NCBI GenBank assembly: GCA_046347475.1
Contig: JAXMGD010000002.1
Coordinates: forward strand, 496,001-560,000
DNA length: 64,000 nucleotides
From: CAMCXE01 sp046347475
GTDB taxonomy: Bacteria; Pseudomonadota; Gammaproteobacteria; Pseudomonadales; Cellvibrionaceae
Direction of reading: 5' to 3'
Below are positions 39,711-48,083 of the stretch, piece by piece. Each line of letters opens with the position of its first letter. Within the stretch, counting starts at the first letter, position 1. Under the pieces are notes generated by a model that worked only from the letters and a program-made list of their open reading frames with translations, ran no database searches and had not been told where the DNA came from. The position numbers and the translations under genes were made by a program.

Positions 39711-39747
39711 AAAGGCCCGGCAGTGGTGACTGCCGGGCCTTTTTTGT
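39711..39747. terminator. Bidirectional terminator between lipoprotein gene and rnpB
   Basis: AAAGGCCCGGCAGT-GGTG-ACTGCCGGGCCTTTTTT has A- and T-tracts on both sides. It would end the plus-strand lipoprotein transcript and the minus-strand RNase P RNA. Confidence 0.85.
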
Positions 39748-39749
39748 AG

Positions 39750-40092
39750 GCGGAGTGGGTCGATAAGCCGGGTTCTGTCGCGGACAATCATTCATCTGGG
39801 ACCTGTGTCACCACAGGCCTCAAGCGACCTACCCGAATCCAGCGCGGGCCGCGCCAATGGATTCCTATTTGGTCTTGCTCCGAACGGGGTTTACCTAGCC
39901 ACAGACTGTTACCAGCTGCGCGGTGCGCTCTTACCGCACCATTTCACCCTTACCGCAAACCGAAGTCTGAGGCGGTTTATTCTCTGTTGCACTTTCCGTA
40001 GGCTCGCGCCTCCCAGGCGTTACCTGGCGTTCTGCCCTATGGAGCCCGGACTTTCCTCCCCTGTTGCCAGGAGCGATTGTCTAACCCACTCA
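39750..40092 (-). ncRNA. rnpB: RNase P RNA (bacterial type A)
   Basis: On the minus strand the RNA starts GAGTGGGTTAGACAATCGC and ends near ACAGAACCCGGCTTATCGAC. The terminal segments GAGTGGGT and ACCCACTC pair as helix P1. The universally conserved GAGGAAAGTCCGGGCTCC lies at 40041-40058 and the complementary P4 strand ACAGAAcCCGGCTTAT at 39763-39778. It is the catalytic RNA that matures tRNA 5' ends. Ends are estimated to within a few bases. Confidence 0.93.
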
Positions 40093-40179
40093 CGGCGCGC
40101 ACCTTAACAAAAGCCGCCGGCAATTGCGACCGCCGATAGTCCCTTGACGACCGACGGGCGGCATTCAAAAAAGACGCGC

Positions 40180-40656
40180 TCAGTTTTTCCAAAAACGCTG
40201 CATTTCCACGAAGGTGAATGAGGCGGACCAGGTTACCAACACAAAACCGGTCAAGGCCTCAGTGCCCACTAAAAATCGAATAGCACCCACCGGCACTATG
40301 TCGCCAAGGCCCAGGGTGGTAAAACACACGGCAGAGAAATAAATGCAATCCAAAAGGCCCAGGGGGTATTCGGCAAATAAAGCGCCGTGCCCTTCATGGG
40401 AAACCAAAGCAAAATAGGTCAAACCAAACATCCACACCTCAACCACATGGGTAAAGAGGATGGAAAAAATTAGCACTAAAATCCGCATACGCGGCCTTAA
40501 ATGGACTTTTTTTAATAGGCTGGTCAGTGCACTTAAGGCCTCGTAATGCACTAACACACACAGAACTACCAGAGCACAGGTGGAGATAACCACTACCGTT
40601 TGGCTTTGAAAGGTTTCAAGCGCGAGGATTGGCAGGGAAAGATTGGTGGCAGACAT
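40180..40656 (-). CDS. Two-TM pore-loop ion channel, potassium-channel type
   Basis: The 158-residue membrane protein has a hydrophobic N-terminal segment, further hydrophobic helices (about 62-84 and 130-150) and a pore loop ending in FTTLGLGDIVPVG. The family filter is T-x-G-[YF]-G-D; here the aromatic is replaced by Leu (GLGD). Small channels of this Ion_trans_2 type are frequent and uncharacterised in gammaproteobacteria. It lies upstream of rnpB on the same strand. Confidence 0.8.
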   Translation of the reverse strand: MSATNLSLPILALETFQSQTVVVISTCALVVLCVLVHYEALSALTSLLKKVHLRPRMRILVLIFSILFTHVVEVWMFGLTYFALVSHEGHGALFAEYPLGLLDCIYFSAVCFTTLGLGDIVPVGAIRFLVGTEALTGFVLVTWSASFTFVEMQRFWKN

Positions 40657-41579
40657 GCAGGAGCCTTGGCGGTAAAAACCTTATTATGGCAAAGGACACA
40701 CTGAAGCAGGTGAATGAGTTAACGCTTTTTACAGGCTCATTAGCCTAGCGCTTCCAGCTGGACACACCTTCAAATAGGTTTTAGTCATCCAGCCGCACAC
40801 TAAAGCGCCTTAATTAATGGCCGATCCACTATGCAACCCGAAGCAAAAAACTGGATTAGCCGGTTGTAGGGGAATCTCTGCGCCCCAGGCCGCTAAATTA
40901 ATGCGCACAGCAAGCGCCGCACCAGCCTACCCAGCGAACCGGCCAGCCGCAGTAATAAATTACCCAAACACACTCGGCGTTGCGGTCAAAATGTTATTTT
41001 TATGACGCAATAAAAAATAACGCAACGGGATTTATTGAACAGCGCAATTACCTGTTGACGCCATAATGGGTTGGGCATAGGTTAGATGTACTCAAAACGT
41101 CAGATTTACGATGTGTATTTTTCATCTAATCATGAGTGCGACATAGCACCACTGCAACCAACCCAATTCGCCCAAGTTGATTTCGCAACAATTCATTTGC
41201 AGCACCTCAGACAAAACACGACACGCTCAAGATGCAGCAAATTCAGCATAAAGGACTTGCATAAAACGCCCAACAGAAAACCGCCCGACCAACGCTCATT
41301 GAATGGACTGCGAAGCGTGTGCCGCTTTATTTAAGGATGCACTGATTAATTTTGGAGTGTGTTTTTTCAATCACGCCGAATGCTTAACTGCAACGCGTAG
41401 CGAGCCCCTGGCCGCAACAGCGTTGAAAAAACCGAATTAATTTTAATTTTTTTGAAGCAATCACACAGCTGCACAGGTTTTAGCGGAGCAATAAACACTA
41501 ACTCAAGGCGATTGTGTGCCGCCACGTGAAGACTATTTTCCATAGGCATTTCCACCCACGTCATTTAAACCCTGAGGCT
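40657..41579. other. Long intergenic region
   Basis: About 920 bp with no supported gene, RNA or strong hairpin. It contains several AT-rich patches (near 40990-41030 and 41430-41460) that could hold promoters for the divergent channel and lysozyme-like genes. Confidence 0.5.
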
Positions 41580-42218
41580 ATGCATATGATTAACAGCGTG
41601 ATTGATATTTCCCACCACAACAAAGTCAGCAGCTTTGCCAAAATAAAAAATGCCGGTATTTACGGCATCATTCACAAAGCGACGCAGGGCCTGCAATACA
41701 AAGACCCAACCTTTGTCGCCAACCGCGCCAATGCCTTAAAAGCAGGTATAAAAGTGGGCGCCTACCATTTTGGTGTGGCCGGAGATGCTATAGCTCAGGC
41801 GGAGCATTTAGTGACCACGGCGGGCCCTGATGCCTTGTTAGTGCTGGATTTTGAAGGCAACCCCCAGGGCCAGGATATGAGCCTGGATGAAGCGGAGCAT
41901 TTTGTTGATCACATCAATACCCTCACCGGCCGCTACCCCGGTTTGTACTCCGGCCACACCATCAAAGAAGCCCTGACCAAAGCAGGCATTAGTAGCCCGG
42001 CCCAAACAGAATTATCCAAGTGCTGGCTTTGGATCGCCCAATACAGCACAGCGCCTTTAATACCGAAAATTTGGCCCCGCTGGACACTCTGGCAATACAC
42101 CGACGGCGCCTTCGGCCCCGAACCCCATACGTTAGATGGCATAGGCCGCTGCGATAGGGATCAATTCAACGGCACACTGGCGGAATTAGATCAATTTTGG
42201 TGTGCCCACAGTGGCTGA
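41580..42218 (+). CDS. GH25 lysozyme-like muramidase
   Basis: The 212-residue product is a single glycoside hydrolase family 25 domain: an initial VIDISHHN (catalytic-barrel Asp), then GIIHKATQG, VGAYHFG, LVLDFEGN (the catalytic D-x-E), YPGLYSGH and WTLWQYTDG near the end. Such enzymes cut the MurNAc-GlcNAc bond of peptidoglycan. There is no signal peptide or TM segment, so release would need lysis or another route; phage origin is possible. The ATG at 41580 begins the conserved domain. Confidence 0.88.
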   Translation: MHMINSVIDISHHNKVSSFAKIKNAGIYGIIHKATQGLQYKDPTFVANRANALKAGIKVGAYHFGVAGDAIAQAEHLVTTAGPDALLVLDFEGNPQGQDMSLDEAEHFVDHINTLTGRYPGLYSGHTIKEALTKAGISSPAQTELSKCWLWIAQYSTAPLIPKIWPRWTLWQYTDGAFGPEPHTLDGIGRCDRDQFNGTLAELDQFWCAHSG

Positions 42219-42277
42219 TTTGTCGGCGGGACGCTCTGGCCATCCGCAGCGCGGCGCATTTATAGCCGCAGCGCCCA

Positions 42278-42301
42278 GGGCAACCACAAGGGTTGCCCCT
42301 A
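42278..42301. repeat. REP-like palindrome GGGCAACC-ACAA-GGGTTGCCC
   Basis: Perfect hairpin GGGCAACC/GGTTGCCC between the convergent GH25 and DUF364 genes. The same sequence recurs at 49882-49905. It may act as a terminator or REP element. Confidence 0.85.
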
Positions 42302-42355
42302 CGGAGCCCATGAACTGCTGCAGAAGAGGGAATTGGGAGGCCGAACGATTTGCCC

Positions 42356-43144
42356 CTAGGCTTGATCGCCGCGCACCCGCCCGGTCGCATACACACAATA
42401 ACTCACCCCCTGGCTAAAAATGCGGGTGCCGCCGCCTTCCATAAGGGTTTGGCTGAGGGCTTCGGGGTCTTTGATGGCAACTCCCGCCACATAGTCCACG
42501 CCGTATGCCTGCCAGTTATCCAGCCAGGGCACACTCGGCCCCATCAGCACAACATGAGCGCGGGCGCTCAGAGTCAACAGGCGCGGGAGGGTTTTGTTGG
42601 CGATGCTGCTAGCAGTGATAAATACCCAGTCAGCCTGCGGCAGGATAGATTCGGCGGCGGTATCGGGCAGCTCCCCTGGGCGCGGGCGGCGTTCAAGGCA
42701 AGTAAAATCCCCAAGCAGCCCACTGGCTTCAAGGCCGGGATAACTGCCGATGACCACCACTTTAGTGCCCTGCACATGGGGCGCAAAATGGGCGAAGACC
42801 GCTAGATGGGGCGGAATATGCGCCACCGCCGGTAACAGCTGCGCCTGGGCCAGACTCGCTGACCGGTGGTTGATCACCGCGTTGCTGACGGCGCCCCCCA
42901 CCGCCGCTTCACAGGCATCCCAATGGCTCAGCCAAGGGCCCAACTCAGCCGCTGGTTTACCCACCAGAGTGCCGGGCCAGGTTAATACCCGCGGCGCGTC
43001 CTGGGGGCTAAAGCACAGGCCGTAGCTTTTGCCGCCGTCTAGGGCCACCTCGGCTAGGGTCCAGTTGAGGCCCAGAATCACTTTGCTCACCTGGGCCGGC
43101 TGCTGAGTGCAGCGGAGCAACTGAGCGTACAGATCCTGCGGCAT
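42356..43144 (-). CDS. DUF364 (Rossmann-like, putative chelatase-type) protein, nif-linked
   Basis: The 262-residue product shows the two-part DUF4213/DUF364 pattern: an N-terminal domain with VILGLNWTLAEV and GLCFSPQD, then GGAVSNAVINHRS, and a C-terminal Rossmann part with TKVVVIGSYPGLE, WVFITASSIANKTLPRLL and HVVLMGPSVPWL. Family members have been proposed to bind heavy metals; no function is proven. It is the last gene of the nif accessory run and starts 8 bp after the preceding gene, so it is part of the same operon. Its location suggests a role in metal or cofactor handling for nitrogenase (inference). Confidence 0.82.
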   Translation of the reverse strand: MPQDLYAQLLRCTQQPAQVSKVILGLNWTLAEVALDGGKSYGLCFSPQDAPRVLTWPGTLVGKPAAELGPWLSHWDACEAAVGGAVSNAVINHRSASLAQAQLLPAVAHIPPHLAVFAHFAPHVQGTKVVVIGSYPGLEASGLLGDFTCLERRPRPGELPDTAAESILPQADWVFITASSIANKTLPRLLTLSARAHVVLMGPSVPWLDNWQAYGVDYVAGVAIKDPEALSQTLMEGGGTRIFSQGVSYCVYATGRVRGDQA

Positions 43145-43152
43145 GGGCTGGG

Positions 43153-43527
43153 CTAGTCCGCTAAGGCCGGCAGCAGGCCCAACTCGCAGTTAAGCGCATC
43201 GCTGCCACCCCAGCAGGTCACCGATTCCACAAACCATTTGCGGTTGGTGGGATGGTCCTGCAACACATCAAGCTCGGCGTACACCTGGCCAGTGCCGTGT
43301 ATGAGCAGGCTGCCTAAGCAATGGCCGTCGGTGTTTTGCCACTCGGCATAGAGGCTTTGGTTGCCGTCAAAGTCGTCGATGCGCAGTTGCTGGTTGTGCA
43401 TACCGCGGCCGAGGACTTCCATTTGGGTTAAAAAGCCATAGCGGGACAATTCGGCGCGCAGGCGCGCTTCAACGGCGGCGATGGTGGCCTGTTCAGCGGC
43501 CACACGCTGCTGTAATTGAGCATCCAT
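43153..43527 (-). CDS. nif-linked protein of unknown function (124 aa)
   Basis: I do not recognise a named family. The product begins with a helical segment (VAAEQATIAAVEARLRAEL), followed by a mixed alpha/beta part with GMHNQQLRIDDFDGNQSLYAEW, GSLLIHGTGQVYAELDVL and WFVESVTCWG. No signal peptide, membrane segment or iron-sulfur motif is visible. I chose ATG 43527, which falls just after the ferredoxin stop, over the longer overlapping frame. It lies between a [2Fe-2S] ferredoxin and DUF364, tightly spaced. Confidence 0.7.
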   Translation of the reverse strand: MDAQLQQRVAAEQATIAAVEARLRAELSRYGFLTQMEVLGRGMHNQQLRIDDFDGNQSLYAEWQNTDGHCLGSLLIHGTGQVYAELDVLQDHPTNRKWFVESVTCWGGSDALNCELGLLPALAD

Positions 43528-43532
43528 AGGGT

Positions 43533-43856
43533 TCACCACAGCTCCGCAGGCGCGCACTGAGCCGCCACAGGAGTACCGCCTATGAGGTGTTGTTGGATGA
43601 TAGTGTCCACATCGGCCTCGGTTACATTGGCGTACAGCACATTACCGGGATACACCAACACGCTCGCCCCAGCCTGGCAAGGGCCCAGGCACCCGGTGGC
43701 CACGAGGGAAACCTTATTGGCGAGGTTGTATTTCATTACCCCGTGAGAAAAAGCGGGCATCAAGGTGGCGGCACCTTTTTCACCGCAACTGCCGCGCGGG
43801 TGACCGGCAGGACGCTGTTGGGAACAGATAAACACGTGAATTTCAGGCCTAGGCAT
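43533..43856 (-). CDS. Thioredoxin-like [2Fe-2S] ferredoxin (Shethna FeSI type)
   Basis: The 107-residue product resembles the thioredoxin-fold [2Fe-2S] ferredoxins of nitrogen fixers. The cluster ligands are visible as HVFICSQQRP with GSCGEKG and ATGCLGPCQAG. It would carry electrons in nitrogenase-related metabolism. The second ATG (43856) has TAGGAG at ideal distance and is preferred over the ATG at 43862. It belongs to the minus-strand nif accessory run. Confidence 0.88.
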   Translation of the reverse strand: MPRPEIHVFICSQQRPAGHPRGSCGEKGAATLMPAFSHGVMKYNLANKVSLVATGCLGPCQAGASVLVYPGNVLYANVTEADVDTIIQQHLIGGTPVAAQCAPAELW

Positions 43857-43974
43857 AGGCATCTCCTAAAAAAGTGCGCGCGCCCTGGTGCCACTGCCAG
43901 TGGTTACCGGTGGGAGCACAGGTGAATCCGAGTGTGCTTAATCGCACCCGGTTCGGCGATAAAACGCTGGGGGC

Positions 43975-44283
43975 TCAGCCCGGCAGCGCCTGATGGGTGT
44001 GGCAGTTTTTCGGGCAGACCCGCGCGCAGGACACGCAGCCGATACAATCAAGGGGGTTCTTGATGGTCATCACCATCATTTCATCGTCCTCGTCGTAAAA
44101 GTCGTCATCGTCCTCAACCACCCCGGCCCGCTCCACCAATTCAAATACATCCCGTGGGCACACCTTGTAGCAGCGCCCACAGCCGATGCAGGTTTTGGCG
44201 TTGAGTTCGGTGACGTATTCAGGAATCCACGGCTCGCCCCCTCGGGTGCGGCCTGTGATGACGTTTTCAGCTGATTCAGCCAT
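43975..44283 (-). CDS. fdxB: nif-specific 2[4Fe-4S] ferredoxin (ferredoxin III/FdxB type)
   Basis: The 102-residue product has two cluster motifs: CIGCGRCYKVCPRDVF and CIGCVSCARVCPKNCHTH. They are separated by a long acidic insertion (VVEDDDDFYDEDDEMM) characteristic of the nif-associated ferredoxin III family. The start GRTRGGEPWIPEYV is also typical. It supplies electrons for nitrogenase cofactor synthesis or function. It starts 21 bp after the DUF683 gene. Confidence 0.9.
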   Translation of the reverse strand: MAESAENVITGRTRGGEPWIPEYVTELNAKTCIGCGRCYKVCPRDVFELVERAGVVEDDDDFYDEDDEMMVMTIKNPLDCIGCVSCARVCPKNCHTHQALPG

Positions 44284-44303
44284 GGTGTACCTCCGCGATT
44301 AAC

Positions 44304-44513
44304 TCAGGTCGCTTCAACAGCGTCCAGGGTGTTTTTTGCCTCGGCCCATTGTTCACAGGCTGTGGCGGTTTGCCGCGCCAATTCCACTAAAGTGCCGTAA
44401 TCGCTGAAGAGCCGGTCTTCCACAAGATCGTGGATTTGTGAGGCCCAATCGGTGGCAATGCGTTTTTTAGTGCTGACGTCTTTTTTTAAGGCTTTGAGTT
44501 CTTCTTCGTTCAT
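44304..44513 (-). CDS. DUF683 (CCE_0567-type) nif-associated small protein
   Basis: The 69-residue product is entirely helical (EEELKALKKDVSTKKRIATDWASQIHDLVEDRL, then FSDYGTLVELARQTATAC). It matches the DUF683 coiled-coil proteins that accompany nifX and DUF269 genes in nif clusters. Function is unknown, with a structural role in FeMo-cofactor transfer suspected. In other diazotrophs it directly follows the DUF269 gene; here 1.17 kb of repeats separates them. Confidence 0.88.
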   Translation of the reverse strand: MNEEELKALKKDVSTKKRIATDWASQIHDLVEDRLFSDYGTLVELARQTATACEQWAEAKNTLDAVEAT

Positions 44514-44591
44514 AACAGGTGGTCTTTTTGCTGGGTGGAAATTTGGGTTGTGCTTTTTCGTAATTGGTTTTTTCGGTTTAACTCATTTCTC

Positions 44592-44613
44592 GTTCCCACG
44601 CTCTGCGTGGGAA
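44592..44613. repeat. REP-like palindrome GTTCCCACG-CTCTG-CGTGGGAA, copy 1
   Basis: First of three near-identical copies within 600 bp (others at 44804-44826 and 45166-45188). A self-complementary stem GTTCCCACG/CGTGGGAA. The motif is, from memory, widespread in gammaproteobacterial intergenic regions. Confidence 0.88.
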
Positions 44614-44803
44614 TGCATACTTCGACTTAAATTTAATTTTCTCTTTGGCTTCCTATTTGGAGCATCGCCTTATTGGTCTGCCATATCGACAAATTTTCTA
44701 CATCTCATATTTGAAAAACTAAATCTCGGTTTAAACACCGCGCCTCCGGCGCTCGCGGCATTTGCGCATCCCTGCGCTGCAAAAGGCCACCCTGCTTTTT
44801 CTC

Positions 44804-44826
44804 GTTCCCATGCTCTGCGTGGGAAC
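44804..44826. repeat. REP-like palindrome, copy 2
   Basis: Same element as at 44592 with one base change in the left arm (GTTCCCATG), extended by GCATAC on the right, as in copy 1. Confidence 0.88.
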
Positions 44827-44876
44827 GCATACGAGCTAAAGTTTCTTTTCAAACTTAATTCCCTGTGGAAATACCG

Positions 44877-45108
44877 CGCCTCCGGCGGGTCACTTTTCTT
44901 TGCGTGCACAAAGAAAAGTAACCAAAAGAAAGTGCACCCTGCTTTTGGGTTTTGCTGCGCAAAACTACCCTCCTTCCGGCACAATTTTGGGGGTCGTCGC
45001 GAAGGGCCATCCATGGCCCTCCACTCCTCAATTGGGCATCCCGCCCAATTGACCCCCAAAATTGCACCTCCACTCGGCCAAAAGAAGGGTTCTACCTCGG
45101 CGCCTGAC
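44877..45108. repeat. Composite nested inverted-repeat element in nif gap
   Basis: About 230 bp rich in stems: ACTTTTCTTTG/CAAAGAAAAGT (44892-44919), CAATTTTGGGGGTC/GACCCCCAAAATTG (arms 44982-44995 and 45051-45064), GGGCCATCC-ATGGCCC inside these, and TCAATTGGGC/GCCCAATTGA (45028-45052). It can fold into a large cruciform. A spurious-looking open frame covers it on each strand. No transposase is visible. Confidence 0.8.
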
Positions 45109-45165
45109 ACCGTAATTTCGGTAGAAATTTAAAAGGTTAAAATTTAAATAATCTCTAGTTTTCTC

Positions 45166-45188
45166 GTTCCCACGCTCTGCGTGGGAAC
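45166..45188. repeat. REP-like palindrome, copy 3
   Basis: Third copy of the element at 44592, with perfect arms GTTCCCACG/CGTGGGAAC. Confidence 0.88.
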
Positions 45189-45307
45189 GCATTATTTTCT
45201 GGGGTTAAAACCAAACGCGGCCGTTAATCCAGCTTGCCCCACAAAGGCAATGTCATTTCGTTAGGGAACTCATCTGATAGCTAGGAAATTGTGCCCTTTG
45301 TCAGAAA

Positions 45308-45434
45308 CCCCCTCCCAACCTCCCCCTTGAAAAGGGGGAGGAGCCAGAAAACCTTAAACGATGGCACTTCCCTCGTTTTTAAGGCTATTTTGCTCCCTCC
45401 CCGTCTAAAGGGGAGGGTTGGGGTGGGGTTTGTT
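45308..45434. repeat. Inverted G/C-run element (CCCCTCCCAACC family)
   Basis: CCCCCTCCCAACCTCCCCCTT near 45308 is inverted as AGGGGAGGGTTGGGGTGGGG ending about 45428, with a CCCCC-TTGAAAA-GGGGG hairpin and a CCTCCCC-GTCTAAA-GGGGAGG hairpin inside. A short frame across it is not a supported gene. The remainder of the gap to 45686 is AT-rich with no gene seen. Confidence 0.75.
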
Positions 45435-45686
45435 GCTCGCCCCAATACTCTACCTATAAACACCTAAAACTAATCAAATCTATCTTTCTGACCTGATTTA
45501 CGCGGCAACACAATTGCACTCATGCACACACAATTGCGCGTTTTAAACTTCCGAAAAATCACCGCTAATACAAATAATGCAAATTTATTCAACAGCTCTA
45601 AAAAGCGTAAAAATAAAATCCCAGGGTATTGTCCTGCCTACATTTAAGGGGCGCGTTTTAATCCGAGAATTAAATTCCACTCAAGC

Positions 45687-46154
45687 CTAAAGCGCTGCCA
45701 CTTCGCGATGAGCGTTGATGGTTTCCACCGCTTTGTTGGTGAGTTTGTCCACTTCGTCGATAAGTTTTTCTAAGGATTCAAAACCAAAGCGGTGTACGTC
45801 GCGCAGGATTTTGTCCATCACAATGAGTTTGCCCACCGTGATAATCGCGCGGCCAAAACCCTCGTGGGAGAGGTTGATCATGGGCACGGCCATGAGGCCC
45901 GATTCGGCTTCTACCCGGCATGAAATTGCGTTGTAAAAGGCTTTTACCCGGGAGATGGTGGTGTCGTCTGGGTCCCCCACCACGGGGATTTCCCGGCGGC
46001 GCTCTTTGGTGAGGATTAGGGGGTCGAGGACGCGGCAGTCGGTCCAGGTGTCGTAGGTGCCGTAGCTGTCCATGGCCCGCAGTTGCGTGACCACTTGTTT
46101 TACGAAGGGGTGGGCGAGCAAGGGGGCTTTTTCGTCGATTAGGTCGGTGGTCAT
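45687..46154 (-). CDS. NifX-associated DUF269 protein
   Basis: The 155-residue product matches the DUF269 family that follows nifX in most nif clusters: PFVKQVVTQLRAMDSYGTYDTW, REIPVVGDPDDTTISRVKAFYNAI, then MINLSHEGFGRAIITVGKLIVMDK. Its exact role is unknown; association with FeMo-cofactor synthesis is by context. It lies 53 bp downstream of nifX. Confidence 0.92.
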   Translation of the reverse strand: MTTDLIDEKAPLLAHPFVKQVVTQLRAMDSYGTYDTWTDCRVLDPLILTKERRREIPVVGDPDDTTISRVKAFYNAISCRVEAESGLMAVPMINLSHEGFGRAIITVGKLIVMDKILRDVHRFGFESLEKLIDEVDKLTNKAVETINAHREVAAL

Positions 46155-46207
46155 AACAGGTGTCCAGTGAGGGTGTAGTTAAAAAGGGTTATTAAATTCA
46201 AAGTGGC

Positions 46208-46684
46208 TTAATCGCCCCAGCCTTCCATTTCCATGGCGTCAAAGCGGCCGCCTAAGGAGCGTTGCGAGCGGCGAATGGCCTTGGCCAACCAGCTGGAGGG
46301 GCCTTCGCGCATTTCCTGCTGCAGGGCGGCGAGCATCTGGGCGATGGTGGCGCCTTCGGGCACTTTCACCGGCTGCACCCCTATGGCCAGCAACTGCCTA
46401 AGGGCCGAGGCGCCGCAGGCGCGGCAGTAGACCGCGATGCAGCCTTCGAGCAACTCAAGCTTGCCCGCAAGCTTGTCCTCGTTGCCGTCTTGGGCCAGGG
46501 CGCCAAACTCAACCACGTTAAATAGCCGCGCCTCGTCCATATTCACGCCGTAAATGGCAAAGGAAGCCGCCGAGCCGAAGTGCTGATCGACATTCACACG
46601 GTCCGACGTGGCAAACGCCACCTTCAGTAGGGTGCTGTCGTCCTGGTCGTCGAGTACCCGTAATCTGCGCGTGATCTGGCTCAT
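46208..46684 (-). CDS. nifX: Nitrogenase cofactor-binding protein NifX
   Basis: NifX carries FeMo-cofactor precursors (NifB-co, VK-cluster) between NifB and NifEN. The 158-residue product contains the Dinitrogenase iron-molybdenum cofactor-binding fold: LKVAFATSDRVNVDQHFGSAASFAIY, AVYCRACGASALRQLLAIGVQPVKV and EGATIAQML. A C-terminal tail (SLGGRFDAMEMEGWGD) is typical. It starts 13 bp after the nifN stop. Confidence 0.93.
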   Translation of the reverse strand: MSQITRRLRVLDDQDDSTLLKVAFATSDRVNVDQHFGSAASFAIYGVNMDEARLFNVVEFGALAQDGNEDKLAGKLELLEGCIAVYCRACGASALRQLLAIGVQPVKVPEGATIAQMLAALQQEMREGPSSWLAKAIRRSQRSLGGRFDAMEMEGWGD

Positions 46685-46697
46685 AGGCGCTCCTACT

Positions 46698-48083
46698 TCA
46701 GTGTGCTATCGCGGCGGGCTGGCCTTGGGGGCCGTCGAGTTTTTGGGCGTAGATCGAGTAATAAGGCTTGGTTTCCTGGTGGTGGGCATTGATTAAATTC
46801 GCTAAATCAAACAGGGCTTGCGTGGTACCGCGATAGCCAAACCATAAGCGCTGAAAGCCACCCAATAGGTCGTACTGGGGGAAGCCCGCCCGCAGCAATG
46901 GCACCCCTAAGCGCTCGGCGCTCTCGGCGGCGTGGCTGTTGGCGATCATCAACTGGGCGCGGCCCGCCTGGGCGCGGCGCTCCAAGTCTTCTAAATCGCC
47001 GATCTGAATGGTCGTGATGCGGCTTGCTTCGAGGGATTTAGCGCGGTCTGGTACCACTGCGGCCACCACTTCAGCGCCCATGGTGGTAAGCAAGCGCTCA
47101 AAGCCCAATAACATATCCGGGTCGGCGGCTATGGCCACCCGGGCCTGGCCGATCATAAAGTGGGTGTCCAGCATGGCATCCTGCAGTTGCTTGCGGTGGC
47201 GCTCCCATTTCTCGGGCACCGGCTTGCCGCTGATCTGCGCCAGGGTGTTAATCCACTCATCCACCGCCTCAAGGCCCAACAGATGGCCGAATTTATGGGC
47301 GGGCACGCCGGTGCGTTTGGCCAGGGCCTCCGCCGCCGGGTGCAGGCTTTCGCCCACTGCCAGGGTGGCGATGCTTTCACAGGCGGTGGCAATATCCGCC
47401 ACGCTGACGCCGCCGGTGGTGAGGGGGTTGAAGGTGCCTTCATCCAAATGGCCGTCTAAGGAGCCGGACAAGTCGGGAATGAGCAGTGGGCGCAGGCCAA
47501 AACTCTCCAGGCTTTCGGCTACAAATTCGATGTCGGTGGGCGTGAGGTTAGCGCCGCAGAGCACATTCACCTGCCGCTTGCGCAGTCCCACCCGGCTGGT
47601 GTCGGCGGGCACCAAAGTCTCCACTATGCCCTTCACCGCCACGGCAAAGCCGCTTTCAAAACTGCCGCTAAAATCCGGTGTATTTACTGCTACTACAGCG
47701 GTTTGGGCGTACTGGGGGAAGCGCTGGCGAAACTCACCGACGGCACGGTGAATGTCCGCCCCCTGGGTCTCGGCAAGGCCGGTGGTGACCAGGCCCACCA
47801 GGGCTGGGTTGTTTTTTTCGCAGATGACTTTTAAGGCTTCCACTATGTTGTCGTCAGCGCCCATGACCGAACTTACCTGGTCCATGGCGGTGGTTTGCAG
47901 TGGCACCGGCTCGCGAAAGTGGCGCACAAAAAACACCTTGGCAAAGGCGGTGCAGCCCTGGGAGCCGTGCATCAGAGGCACCGAGCGGGCCACCCCCAAA
48001 AAGGCCAAGGCGCCGCCGGAGGTTTGGCTGGTTTTTAAGGGGCTGACCGAGAGGGCCTTTTTGCGTTTGATGATCTCACTCAT
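46698..48083 (-). CDS. nifN: Nitrogenase FeMo-cofactor scaffold subunit NifN
   Basis: NifN pairs with NifE as the scaffold on which the FeMo-cofactor precursor is matured. The 461-residue product has the nitrogenase component 1 fold with ALAFLGVARSVPLMHGSQGCTAFAKVFFVRHFREPVPLQTTA (metal-binding Cys in GSQGC), EALKVICEKNNPALVGLVTTGL and GVPLLRAGFPQYDLLGG. Its ATG overlaps the nifE stop by 4 bp, indicating coupling. Confidence 0.95.
   Translation of the reverse strand: MSEIIKRKKALSVSPLKTSQTSGGALAFLGVARSVPLMHGSQGCTAFAKVFFVRHFREPVPLQTTAMDQVSSVMGADDNIVEALKVICEKNNPALVGLVTTGLAETQGADIHRAVGEFRQRFPQYAQTAVVAVNTPDFSGSFESGFAVAVKGIVETLVPADTSRVGLRKRQVNVLCGANLTPTDIEFVAESLESFGLRPLLIPDLSGSLDGHLDEGTFNPLTTGGVSVADIATACESIATLAVGESLHPAAEALAKRTGVPAHKFGHLLGLEAVDEWINTLAQISGKPVPEKWERHRKQLQDAMLDTHFMIGQARVAIAADPDMLLGFERLLTTMGAEVVAAVVPDRAKSLEASRITTIQIGDLEDLERRAQAGRAQLMIANSHAAESAERLGVPLLRAGFPQYDLLGGFQRLWFGYRGTTQALFDLANLINAHHQETKPYYSIYAQKLDGPQGQPAAIAH

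Noticed and set aside
42166..42417. Short overlapping frames between the GH25 and DUF364 genes
   Set aside because: They cover the REP palindrome at 42278-42301 and the gene ends; no coding signature.
44452..45132. A 226-aa plus-strand open frame and a 146-aa minus-strand frame across the nif gap
   Set aside because: Both run through REP palindromes and the nested inverted repeat and encode repeat-derived sequence. Neither has a believable start or domain.
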